NCBI RefSeq assembly: GCF_004168365.1
Contig: NZ_CP035704.1
Location: forward strand, 4,092,001-4,156,000
Origin: Pseudolysobacter antarcticus
GTDB taxonomy: Bacteria; Pseudomonadota; Gammaproteobacteria; Xanthomonadales; Rhodanobacteraceae
Length of the DNA stretch: 64,000 bases
Direction: 5' to 3'
The notes below the pieces were generated by a model. It saw nothing but the letters and a program-made list of their open reading frames with translations, did no database searches and was not told the origin of the DNA. The position numbers and the translations under genes were made by a program. Positions 18,703 to 24,987 of this stretch are shown in pieces (position 1 is the first letter of the stretch; the number at the start of each line of letters is the position of its first letter).

Positions 18703-19149
18703 ATGAACACGCCCCGCGTAATACTGTGCGATGAAGGTCAATGCGACGAACTCGAGGCGTTCCTGATTGAACGTATCTACGAGTTCAATTCGCACGCGAC
18801 TGGGTACTTCGACGGAAGGCTCATTGGCGGGCAAGTGCGAAGCGAATCGGGCGAAGTCATAGCGGGCTTCAATGGCCATACCTGGGGAGGCTGTTGCGTC
18901 GTCTCGCATCTGTGGGTGCATGAATCGCAGCGAGGGCATGGCCTGGGCCAGACGCTGCTTCAAGCAGCGGAGGCAGAGGCGTCGAGTCGCGGCTGCGAGC
19001 AGATGGTCCTTTCAACGCACACTTTTCAAGCACCAGCGTTCTATGAGCGGCTGGGCTATCGAAAAGAAGCTGTCATTTCAGGCCAACCGAAGGGGCACGC
19101 GAATGTCACCTACGTCAAGAACTTGCAGCGGGGGCCGCATGGCATCTAA
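18703..19149 (+). CDS. Cassette 3: GNAT-family N-acetyltransferase
   Basis: 148 residues. The acetyl-CoA-binding motif A is 'LWVHESQRGHGLGQTLLQAA' (R/Q-x-x-G-x-G/A), followed by 'MVLSTHTFQAPAFYERLGYR', the usual GNAT C-terminal beta strand and helix. It would transfer an acetyl group from acetyl-CoA to an amine; the substrate (antibiotic, metabolite or protein) cannot be told. The ATG follows the cassette core (GTTAGATGCC) after three bases, and the stop codon lies within the R'' box, so the cassette is almost entirely coding. Acetyltransferases are frequent integron cargo. Confidence 0.88.
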   Translation: MNTPRVILCDEGQCDELEAFLIERIYEFNSHATGYFDGRLIGGQVRSESGEVIAGFNGHTWGGCCVVSHLWVHESQRGHGLGQTLLQAAEAEASSRGCEQMVLSTHTFQAPAFYERLGYRKEAVISGQPKGHANVTYVKNLQRGPHGI

Positions 19150-19221
19150 CCCTTCCATCGAGCGGACGTGCCAAAGGCCGCTTCGCGCCCTTTGTCCCGC
19201 CGCTCATGTCAAACGTTAGGC
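19142..19221 (+). other. attC3
   Basis: R'' region ATGGCATCTAAC (through 19150) is the exact 12-bp reverse complement of GTTAGATGCCAT at the cassette start, 18693. The site ends in CAAACGTTAGGC at 19210-19221. Confidence 0.9.
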
Positions 19222-19273
19222 CGCATGGAACGAGCCTTTCACTTTGAATTGGTTAGACACCGGAGGCAAACTA

Positions 19274-19480
19274 ATGAACCAGAAGCGCAATATCGCCATC
19301 GTCGTAGGTTTGTGTTGCGCGGCGTTGCTCAGCAGTTGCGTTCCGGTGGGTCATTGCCTGCGTAACTGCGGTGCGATGACGTTGCGTCCTCAAACTGAGG
19401 AGCACGTAGTCGTCGTGAATTGCGAGAAGGCGTCGCCTCCGTGCGCTACGAAGAATTCCATTGTAAATGCAGCCCAATGA
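19274..19480 (+). CDS. Cassette 4: small lipoprotein
   Basis: 68 residues. The signal peptide MNQKRNIAIVVGLCCAALLSSC ends in a lipobox (LLSSC), so the protein should be lipid-anchored, with a mature part of about 47 residues rich in Cys ('CEKASPPCATKNS'). The start at 19274 follows GGAGG at 19262-19266; an upstream in-frame ATG at 19244 would disrupt the signal peptide. No homologous family is recognised. It lies between attC3 and attC4. Confidence 0.75.
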   Translation: MNQKRNIAIVVGLCCAALLSSCVPVGHCLRNCGAMTLRPQTEEHVVVVNCEKASPPCATKNSIVNAAQ

Positions 19481-19497
19481 GCGCGACACCGTGCATC

Positions 19498-19590
19498 GCG
19501 GCCTAACTATTCGCTCAAGCGGACTGCTGCGAGTCATTGCGGCAGACTGAATCTCATCGCGGCAGCGGCCACTTAGTTCGGGTGTTCGGC
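19498..19590 (+). other. attC4 (right core altered)
   Basis: R'' GCGGCCTAAC at 19498-19507 exactly complements GTTAGGCCGC at the cassette start (19215). The right core reads GTTCGGC (19584-19590) instead of GTTRRRY, so it may recombine poorly. Confidence 0.82.
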
Positions 19591-19613
19591 GCCTGCCCAA
19601 CAGGAATATCCGC

Positions 19614-20042
19614 ATGTCAAAAACAATCACCATCAGCCTGCCTGTAACGAACCTCGATACATCCAAGGCGTTCTATTCTGCGATCGGCTTTGAGCCCAAC
19701 CCAAATATTTCCGACCCTACAGCAGCAATGATGGTTTGGAGTGAAAACATTAGCGTGATGCTGTTAACCCACGACAGGTGGCGCACGTTTACCACTCGCC
19801 CCATCCCTCCAAACACCTCAAGCGAGGTTGCGTTGAATATTTCGTGCGAATCACGCGAGGATGTAGATGCAATGGCAGAATCTGCGAGCCGAAATGGCGG
19901 GACGACCGACATCAACCCCGTCGAAGATCACGGCCCCATGTACGGCCGGGACTTTTGTGACCCGGACGGACATGTGTGGGGCGCCATGTGGATGGACGCT
20001 GATGCTGGGCCGGGCGCGTGCAACAACTCGTCAGGCACCTGA
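19614..20042 (+). CDS. Cassette 5: VOC-family protein
   Basis: 142 residues, glyoxalase/bleomycin-resistance fold: 'ISLPVTNLDTSKAFYSAIGF' at the N-terminus, 'MMVWSENISVMLLTHDRW' in the first half and 'GRDFCDPDGHVWGAMWMD' near the C-terminus, where metal ligands usually lie. It resembles lactoylglutathione-lyase-like proteins of unknown substrate. It lies between attC4 and attC5, with the stop just inside the attC5 left arm. It is divergent from the VOC proteins of cassettes 2 and 13, so it is not a local duplication. Confidence 0.85.
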   Translation: MSKTITISLPVTNLDTSKAFYSAIGFEPNPNISDPTAAMMVWSENISVMLLTHDRWRTFTTRPIPPNTSSEVALNISCESREDVDAMAESASRNGGTTDINPVEDHGPMYGRDFCDPDGHVWGAMWMDADAGPGACNNSSGT

Positions 20043-20096
20043 CAATTCACTCAAGCCGACGCCGCTTTGCGACGCGGCCGAATTCTCGCGTTAGGG
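20034..20096 (+). other. attC5
   Basis: Short site with left arm GGCACCTGACAATTCACTCAAGC and right core GTTAGGG (20090-20096). The R'' box matches the altered core of the cassette start at 9 of 12 positions (CAGGCACCTGAC against CAGGCGCCGAAC). Confidence 0.72.
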
Positions 20097-20103
20097 CCTC
20101 AAA

Positions 20104-20541
20104 GTGCCATCAATCTCCGCATGGACAACGCGTGTCACAATTGGCCTTGGCCTTATAGCGCTCGCTGCTGGATGTTGGTGGCTGAAGTCAGAACACCCGC
20201 CGACAGCAGCAATTAAAGTGGCCAACGATTTCCTGCAAAAGCTCGAAGCAAAGCAGTTTGCCGAAGCATTTGAACTGACGGTCAAGCAAGTCTACGTCGG
20301 ACGTAGTTCCGATGAGCTGCAAGAAATATCCAAGCGCGAGCTATGTAAAGTAGATCACCTTGTTTCTACACATCCGTTTCAGTCAAATGGGAGTTATCTG
20401 CGTCGTCTAGTTTCAGGTAGCGAAATCGATATGCCCCAAGTTCAAGTCGAGTTCGCAGGTGAGTGCCTTTTTGGCGTCGCAGTACGTCATCTACCTGGGA
20501 ATCAATGGCGCGTCTATCGGTTTGCCAGTCATGCAGGCTAA
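20104..20541 (+). CDS. Cassette 6: membrane-anchored protein, unknown function
   Basis: 145 residues from a GTG at 20104. An N-terminal hydrophobic segment (VTIGLGLIALAAGCWWL) is followed by a soluble domain containing 'VANDFLQKLEAKQFAEAFEL', a DUF4019/DUF4864-like helical opening, and 'CLFGVAVRHLPGNQWRVYRF'. The 'LAAGC' string could act as a lipobox. An in-frame ATG downstream (20122 region) is possible but would start inside the hydrophobic approach. Function is unknown. The stop lies within the degenerate left arm of attC6. Confidence 0.65.
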   Translation: MPSISAWTTRVTIGLGLIALAAGCWWLKSEHPPTAAIKVANDFLQKLEAKQFAEAFELTVKQVYVGRSSDELQEISKRELCKVDHLVSTHPFQSNGSYLRRLVSGSEIDMPQVQVEFAGECLFGVAVRHLPGNQWRVYRFASHAG

Positions 20542-20625
20542 ATTTCAGAAACGCCAGGGCGCGCCGGCGCATACTTCTGTCGCAACTCCCGCCTCTCGCT
20601 CGGCGCGTTAATTCAATCGTCAGGC
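20535..20625 (+). other. attC6 (core GTCAGGC)
   Basis: Left arm AGGCTAAAT is degenerate. The right part GGCGCGTTAATTCAATCGTCAGGC ends with a core in which the second T of GTT is C (20619-20625). Confidence 0.7.
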
Positions 20626-20654
20626 GGATAATTGAATACCCTTGTTCTAATTAG

Positions 20655-20954
20655 GTGAACGCTCGAATGTACGCAGCTCTTCGCACTTGGCTTATCGCTC
20701 TGACCGTATTGTTCGTGACTCTCGCGCCGATCTTCATTGCTCGAAACGTCTCTGAACACATTCTCGCATTCGGCATACTTTTCATTGATGCACTATGCGT
20801 GATGGCCGCTCGTTTCGGCTATCGACGCCTTGAAACCGCCGCCTCAAAATCCTCCCTTAATCTCAGCCAATCCTTGGTGCTCGCTGCCGGCACTGGCTTC
20901 GGTATTAGCGCTGTGCTCATCTGCGGATATCTCGCATATTTATTCGATTTGTAG
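20655..20954 (+). CDS. Cassette 7: small membrane protein, unknown function
   Basis: 99 residues with three predicted transmembrane segments (about 10-29, 36-51 and 75-97). The start is GTG 20655 or ATG 20667 (MYAALRTWL); neither has a strong ribosome site. No family motif was recognised. It sits between attC6 and the double attC7 site. Small membrane proteins are common cassette cargo, and the composition differs from flanking chromosomal genes. Confidence 0.6.
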   Translation: MNARMYAALRTWLIALTVLFVTLAPIFIARNVSEHILAFGILFIDALCVMAARFGYRRLETAASKSSLNLSQSLVLAAGTGFGISAVLICGYLAYLFDL

Positions 20955-20959
20955 CGACT

Positions 20960-21067
20960 GCCGCCTAATTATCCGGTCGACTAGACCGCCGCGTGGCGTT
21001 CGCGATAACCTGACCCTTCCTTCAAGCGGACTCGCCTACGGCTGTCCGCTTAAGTCAAACGTTAAGC
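20960..21067 (+). other. attC7, apparently a double site
   Basis: A first left arm (GCCGCCTAAT at 20960-20969) is followed 40 bp later by a second (ACCTGACC at 21008-21015), which with the right arm AAGTCAAACGTTAAGC (ending 21067) forms a complete 60-bp site. The first part looks like an attC fragment left after cassette loss. Confidence 0.65.
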
Positions 21068-21082
21068 CTCAGAGTACATCAA

Positions 21083-21538
21083 ATGTTTCGCGTCTTTCGT
21101 AACCCGCTAATCGCCATTTGTTTGATCGTGTTTGGCATCTTTCTCATCTACACTGGCCACACAAACTCCGTTAAATTCGCGGCTTTGCGCGATCATGGCA
21201 AGACGGCCAAAGCTGAAGTAGTAAAGCTGGAGTGGAAAGAGAAGAAAATCACTCACGTTGACAGCCAATACACAGCCCACATCCACTTCACTACAGAAGA
21301 TGGACGCGATATCCGTACTGAAACAGGCGTTCCAGCACAACTTGGCTCGGCCATGCGAAATGGCTCTGCCCCGCTTGCCATGACAGTCCGTTACCTTCCT
21401 GAGTCGCCCAGCACACTCCAAGACGTCAATCAAGACGACACCTCTGATGCTCAAAATGGAGTTGGTCGCTATATGTTGTGTGCGGGGCTAGCCATGCTTG
21501 CTGTTCGCTATTTCCTTTCTAGGTCGCGTGAACGTTGA
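21083..21538 (+). CDS. Cassette 8: DUF3592-like membrane protein
   Basis: 151 residues. N-terminal hydrophobic segment ('LIAICLIVFGIFLIYTG'), a central extracytoplasmic domain with 'GKTAKAEVVKLEWKEKK', 'YTAHIHFTTEDGRDIRTETG' and 'MTVRYLPESPSTLQ', and a second C-terminal transmembrane segment. This layout and the 'V.YLP..P....' string are typical of DUF3592. Function is unknown. The start ATG 21083 is 16 bp after the attC7 core, and the stop overlaps the attC8 left arm. Confidence 0.75.
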   Translation: MFRVFRNPLIAICLIVFGIFLIYTGHTNSVKFAALRDHGKTAKAEVVKLEWKEKKITHVDSQYTAHIHFTTEDGRDIRTETGVPAQLGSAMRNGSAPLAMTVRYLPESPSTLQDVNQDDTSDAQNGVGRYMLCAGLAMLAVRYFLSRSRER

Positions 21539-21617
21539 GGCTAACCCTTCCTTCAAAACGGGCCCGTTCCGGCCCGCTTCGCCGTTATTCACGGTCCGCT
21601 TCTGTCAAACGTTAGGC
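21537..21617 (+). other. attC8
   Basis: R'' GAGGCTAAC (21537-21545) nearly complements GTTAAGCCTC at the cassette start (21061). The right arm CTGTCAAACGTTAGGC ends at 21617. Confidence 0.82.
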
Positions 21618-21666
21618 ATCAAGGTTCGCATTCTCACTTGTAGGCGCCTTAGCTCGGACGTTAGGC
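21618..21666 (+). other. Cassette 9 remnant: 49-bp empty unit
   Basis: Between the GTTAGGC at 21611 and the next GTTAGGC at 21660 lie only 49 bp with no gene. It ends in the right half of an attC (GGCGCCTTAGCTCGGACGTT). It is probably what remains of a deleted cassette. Confidence 0.65.
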
Positions 21667-21707
21667 TTCCCGCCCACCACCCACACTGACACCCGTAGGA
21701 CCGAACG

Positions 21708-22049
21708 TTGACTAAGTACCTAATCTCCTTCCCCGGATCGGCGATGGACATCCCGGACGAAGACCTGCCTTCCGTCAGCGAAGCGGCGCACGCAGTCATA
21801 CGCGAGGCGAAAGCCGCTGGCGTCTACGTGTTCGGTGGTGGTATCAACGAGGATGTCGCGCCGCTGATGATCGCCGCCGACGGCACCATCACGAACGAGA
21901 CCTATCCGCAGACCAAGGAGTTCGACGGCGGCTTCTGTGTGTTGGAACTCCCATCGCGCGAAGCCGCCGTCCAGTGGGCCGCGAAGATCGCCAAATCCTG
22001 CCGCTGCTCGCAGGAACTCCGGGAGTTCCAGTACGACCCCGAAAGCTGA
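21708..22049 (+). CDS. Cassette 10: YCII-related domain protein
   Basis: 113 residues resembling YCII/DGPF-domain proteins: 'MTKYLISFPGSAMDIPDEDL' at the N-terminus, 'EAKAAGVYVFGGGINED', 'DGTITNETYPQTKEFDGGFC' and 'LPSREAAVQWAAKIAKSCRC'. The family is fold-related to ABM ferredoxin-like proteins; some members are linked to ECF sigma factors, but none is present here. A TTG start at 21708 is chosen because the conserved beta-strand begins there. The gene is followed not by an intact attC but by a decayed IS remnant that ends in a GTTAAAC core. Confidence 0.75.
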   Translation: MTKYLISFPGSAMDIPDEDLPSVSEAAHAVIREAKAAGVYVFGGGINEDVAPLMIAADGTITNETYPQTKEFDGGFCVLELPSREAAVQWAAKIAKSCRCSQELREFQYDPES

Positions 22050-22162
22050 CCAACGAGGTCGCTGAGCATGTTCGATGCTGGCTTTGGTGATCCGGACATG
22101 CGTGAGGATGGACCTGCGAGCGAATTCAGCAACCTGCCGTGACCGTGTCGTCTCCGGCTCTC

Positions 22163-22291
22163 AGCTGCGCTACCAGATCCACAGGTAGCAGCCGCGGATT
22201 CATGTCCACCACCCTGGATTGCGCCATCACCGACTGCCTTGATCATCTCGCCTCTTGCGAGCAAGATCGGAGCGAGTGTTTCTATAGCATC
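22163..22291 (-). mobile_element. Decayed right end of an IS1182-family element
   Basis: About 130 bp align by eye with the right end of the 1750-bp IS copies (CAGATCCAC, GCAGCCGCGGA-TCATGTCCACCAC and CATCACCGACT-CCTTGATCATCTC blocks), with many substitutions. It ends in CTATAGCATC directly before GTTAAAC (22292-22298), exactly where intact copies abut an attC core. It no longer encodes a transposase. Confidence 0.8.
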
Positions 22292-22325
22292 GTTAAACTT
22301 TGCGGTTCGGTACTTGGGAGGATTT

Positions 22326-22832
22326 ATGCACCTGTATAAAACCCTGTTCATCGGAGCCACCGCGCTGACTGTGATGTCATCGATATTCGCCCAGAGCAAG
22401 CCGAGTACGTGTACGGCACCGGAGAATCATCAGTTTGATTTCTGGCTTGGCAAGTGGAACGTTCATGCGGCCAACGGAACGCTGGCCGGCAAAAGCAGCA
22501 TCACCCGAGAGTACGGCGGATGCGTGATCCATGAGCATTTCGAAACGGATCGAGGTTATAGCGGCGAGAGTCTGAATATTTACGATGCCCAACGAAAGGT
22601 GTGGCACCAGTCGTGGGTCGATTCGTCGGGCATGCTTCTGGTGCTTGAAGGTGGATTTCGAAACGGAAAGATGGAGCTTGCCGGCGAGACAACGGGAACC
22701 AGCGGGGCGGCAACGATGCAACGCATTACTTGGACACCCAACGCTGACGGCAGCGTTCGTCAGCTCTGGGAATCAAAGGCTGCAAGCGGTGAGTGGGCAC
22801 CGGTCTTTGATGGCAAATACACTCGCAAATAA
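22326..22832 (+). CDS. Cassette 11: exported DUF1579-like protein
   Basis: 168 residues with a signal peptide (MHLYKTLFIGATALTVMSSIFA). The mature part starts with 'CTAPENHQFDFWLGKWNVH', followed by 'YGGCVIHEHFETDRGYSGESL', 'KVWHQSWVDSSGMLLVLEGG' and 'MQRITWTPNADGSVRQLWES', a lipocalin-like beta-barrel layout seen in DUF1579 and related proteins. Ligand and function are unknown. The start follows GGGAGG at 22316-22321. The cassette begins at the GTTAAAC core next to the IS relic. Confidence 0.8.
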   Translation: MHLYKTLFIGATALTVMSSIFAQSKPSTCTAPENHQFDFWLGKWNVHAANGTLAGKSSITREYGGCVIHEHFETDRGYSGESLNIYDAQRKVWHQSWVDSSGMLLVLEGGFRNGKMELAGETTGTSGAATMQRITWTPNADGSVRQLWESKAASGEWAPVFDGKYTRK

Positions 22833-22835
22833 GCT

Positions 22836-22902
22836 GGCCAACTGAGACCATCAGCTCGTTCCAAGCAGACAACTTCGCCGCCGTTTAACTCCGGCGTCAG
22901 GC
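22836..22902 (+). other. attC11 (core GTCAGGC)
   Basis: The degenerate left arm begins near GGCCAACTGAG and the right part is CCGGCGTCAGGC ending at 22902. Like attC6 it carries GTC in place of GTT. Confidence 0.55.
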
Positions 22903-22921
22903 GCCACTATTCGAGACATGT

Positions 22922-23146
22922 ATGACGACGAGTATCTCTGATCCGGAGTTCGAACAGACGCTGACGCTACGCCAGTCATTCGAGGTGCTTTATGCATTTC
23001 TGGAGCAGTTCAATTCTCGCGGTACGCAAGAGACCGACGTTCTGGCGTCATGGCTAGAACTACTGCAGGACGGCGGCACGGCTGATCCTGCGCAGCTGGA
23101 TGATTTCGTGAAGAGCGCTCGTGCAGTTCTGGCACGCGGCACCTAA
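22922..23146 (+). CDS. Cassette 12: small acidic protein, unknown function
   Basis: 74 residues, acidic and mostly helical by eye ('TLRQSFEVLYAFLEQFNSRG', 'DVLASWLELLQDGGTADPAQ'). No family is recognised. The start is ATG 22921/22922 (GT-ATG), 19 bp after the attC11 core, and the stop lies inside the R'' box GGCACCTAAC of attC12. The compact fit between the two sites supports it as a real cassette gene. A regulator or immunity-like adaptor is conceivable but unsupported. Confidence 0.65.
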   Translation: MTTSISDPEFEQTLTLRQSFEVLYAFLEQFNSRGTQETDVLASWLELLQDGGTADPAQLDDFVKSARAVLARGT

Positions 23147-23234
23147 CCTATTCGCTCGAGCGGCGGACCGCTGCGAATCGGCACGATGTAAACTCAAGCT
23201 AATTTTGCGGCAGCGGCCGCTTAGCTCAAACGTT
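23138..23234 (+). other. attC12 (interrupted by two tandem IS copies)
   Basis: R'' GGCACCTAAC at 23138-23147, palindromic middle (GGACCGCTGCG ... CGGCAGCGGCC), right arm TTAGCTCAAACGTT ending at 23234. The last core bases AGGC are at 26741-26744, beyond two IS copies. Confidence 0.83.
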
Positions 23235-24984
23235 GAGGCTGTAGAAAAACCCCTTTTCGAGCACGCGCGATGATCTTCGCGGCGATATGAGAACGCTGCA
23301 TGTCAGGGTGTTTGTCTGCCGACGCGCTCGTGGTGCGCGTCGGCATCCGGGCCATAGCTGCCTGATGCGTAAAACCCTCGAAGCGCGCGGGCTTTTCCGT
23401 TGCCTTCATGCTGCTTTTCGGTAGTTCGCCCACTTCTCGATGTTGTGCACCAGAGCGAACAGCTTCCATTGACCATCCACCTTTGTCTGGCCACGCAGGG
23501 TGAAGCGGTTGAGCCGTTTGTTGTGGCGCAGGTTACCGAACACCGGCTCGACCGTGGCGAAGCGTCTTCCATACTGTTCGCGGCCTTCGTCACTGTCGAT
23601 GCGTTCGCGCATGCGTTGCGTGTGCGTGGCGATGGCTTTGCGCGTGAGCACGGCGACTTGCCGTGCCGGTGTCGTCTCGGGTTTGCGCAGGCATTGCGCT
23701 CGTCGTGTGCAGTGCTCGCACGTCGCTGCCGGCGCGCGGAACTTGATGGCGGCGTAACTACCGATGGTGCAGTCCTTGCCATTGCGATACAGCCGTTGAC
23801 CGGCCGGGCAGATGGCGTGCGAATGATCTGCTGCGATGATGAAATCCTCGCTGCCAAACAGGCGCGGTTTCTTTGCTCGACGTGATTTGTCGTAAAGCGG
23901 ATCGGGCTTGCTCGTGTGTTTGCCCTGCTCGGCAAACCGTTCGTCGCGACGGCGCATCTGGTTGTCGGCAATCAATGCATCGATACCGCGTTCGGCCAGT
24001 GCGGCGAGGTTGGCTTCGCAGTGATAACCGGCATCGGCGGTGATCAGCGTGGTGGCGTTGCGTTGATAGGCGCAGGCATCCAGCACCGGCAGCAGCAGCT
24101 CTTGTTCCGATCCGGTGCCATGCGCCGAGGCCTCGACAATGACCTGATGTGCAGCATCGACGACAGCGACGCCGCAGTAGCCTTGGATCACCCCTTTGTC
24201 GGTAGCCAGCTTGGCCGAGGCGTTGTCGGTGCGGTTGGATTTACGGATCGATCCGCGCGTACCGGCGCGGTCGGTGGGGTTCTCGATTAGCCACGTGCGC
24301 AGCTTCGCTGCTTCCTTCGTCAGGCGCTCGATGCGTGCGGTCGCCTTCGCATCCATGACGGTCTCGGCGCTGCCGGCATCGTTGGCCTGATGACGGTCGA
24401 GCATGGTCTTGGCGGCACGCTCCATCTTCTGTGCTTGCGCGAGAAACTCCGCGCGTGTGCCGGAGCGGTGCTTCGAGGCATTCGACGGCAGTTTGACGCC
24501 GTCGATGGCGAACATGGTTCGCCCGATCAGACCTTCCTTGCCGAGCAGCGTCAGTACCTGACCGAACACCGACGCGATCGCATCCCGCGAGCGGCTGACG
24601 AAGTCCGCGATCGTGGTGAAGTGCGGCTTGGCATCGCCCGTGATCGCGATGAACACAACATTGTCGCGGCACGCGCGCTCGATCGCACGTGAGCTGATCA
24701 TGCCTTGCGAGTAGGCCAACAGCACTGCCTTGAGCAACATCGCCGGCGCATGCGCCGACGCACCGACCTCATCGTTGCGGTAGTGCGCATCGAACAGCGA
24801 TAAGTCCAGCGCGTCGACGACGTGATGCACGGCGTGGGCGAACGAGCCCGGTAGCAACTGCGCTTCCAGATCCACCGGCAACAGCCGCGGACTCATGTCC
24901 ACCACTTTGTAGCGCGCCATCACCGACTCCCTTGATCATCTCGCTTCTTGCGAGCAAGATCGGGGCCAGTTTTTCTACAGCTTC
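23235..24984 (-). mobile_element. IS1182-family insertion sequence, copy 2 (1750 bp)
   Basis: Same length, ends and orientation as copy 1, inserted after the GTT of attC12 (23232-23234). Its right end is followed by only GTT (24985-24987) and then the left end of copy 3. Confidence 0.9.
23406..24920 (-). CDS. IS1182-family DDE transposase, copy 2
   Basis: 504-residue transposase identical in translation to the one in copy 1. It has the same DDE residues and the same start choice: the ATG six bases after AAGGGAG. Its termini are intact, so the element should be able to move. It lies head-to-tail with copy 3 and reads against the cassette genes. Confidence 0.92.
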   Translation of the reverse strand: MARYKVVDMSPRLLPVDLEAQLLPGSFAHAVHHVVDALDLSLFDAHYRNDEVGASAHAPAMLLKAVLLAYSQGMISSRAIERACRDNVVFIAITGDAKPHFTTIADFVSRSRDAIASVFGQVLTLLGKEGLIGRTMFAIDGVKLPSNASKHRSGTRAEFLAQAQKMERAAKTMLDRHQANDAGSAETVMDAKATARIERLTKEAAKLRTWLIENPTDRAGTRGSIRKSNRTDNASAKLATDKGVIQGYCGVAVVDAAHQVIVEASAHGTGSEQELLLPVLDACAYQRNATTLITADAGYHCEANLAALAERGIDALIADNQMRRRDERFAEQGKHTSKPDPLYDKSRRAKKPRLFGSEDFIIAADHSHAICPAGQRLYRNGKDCTIGSYAAIKFRAPAATCEHCTRRAQCLRKPETTPARQVAVLTRKAIATHTQRMRERIDSDEGREQYGRRFATVEPVFGNLRHNKRLNRFTLRGQTKVDGQWKLFALVHNIEKWANYRKAA

Positions 24985-24987
24985 GTT

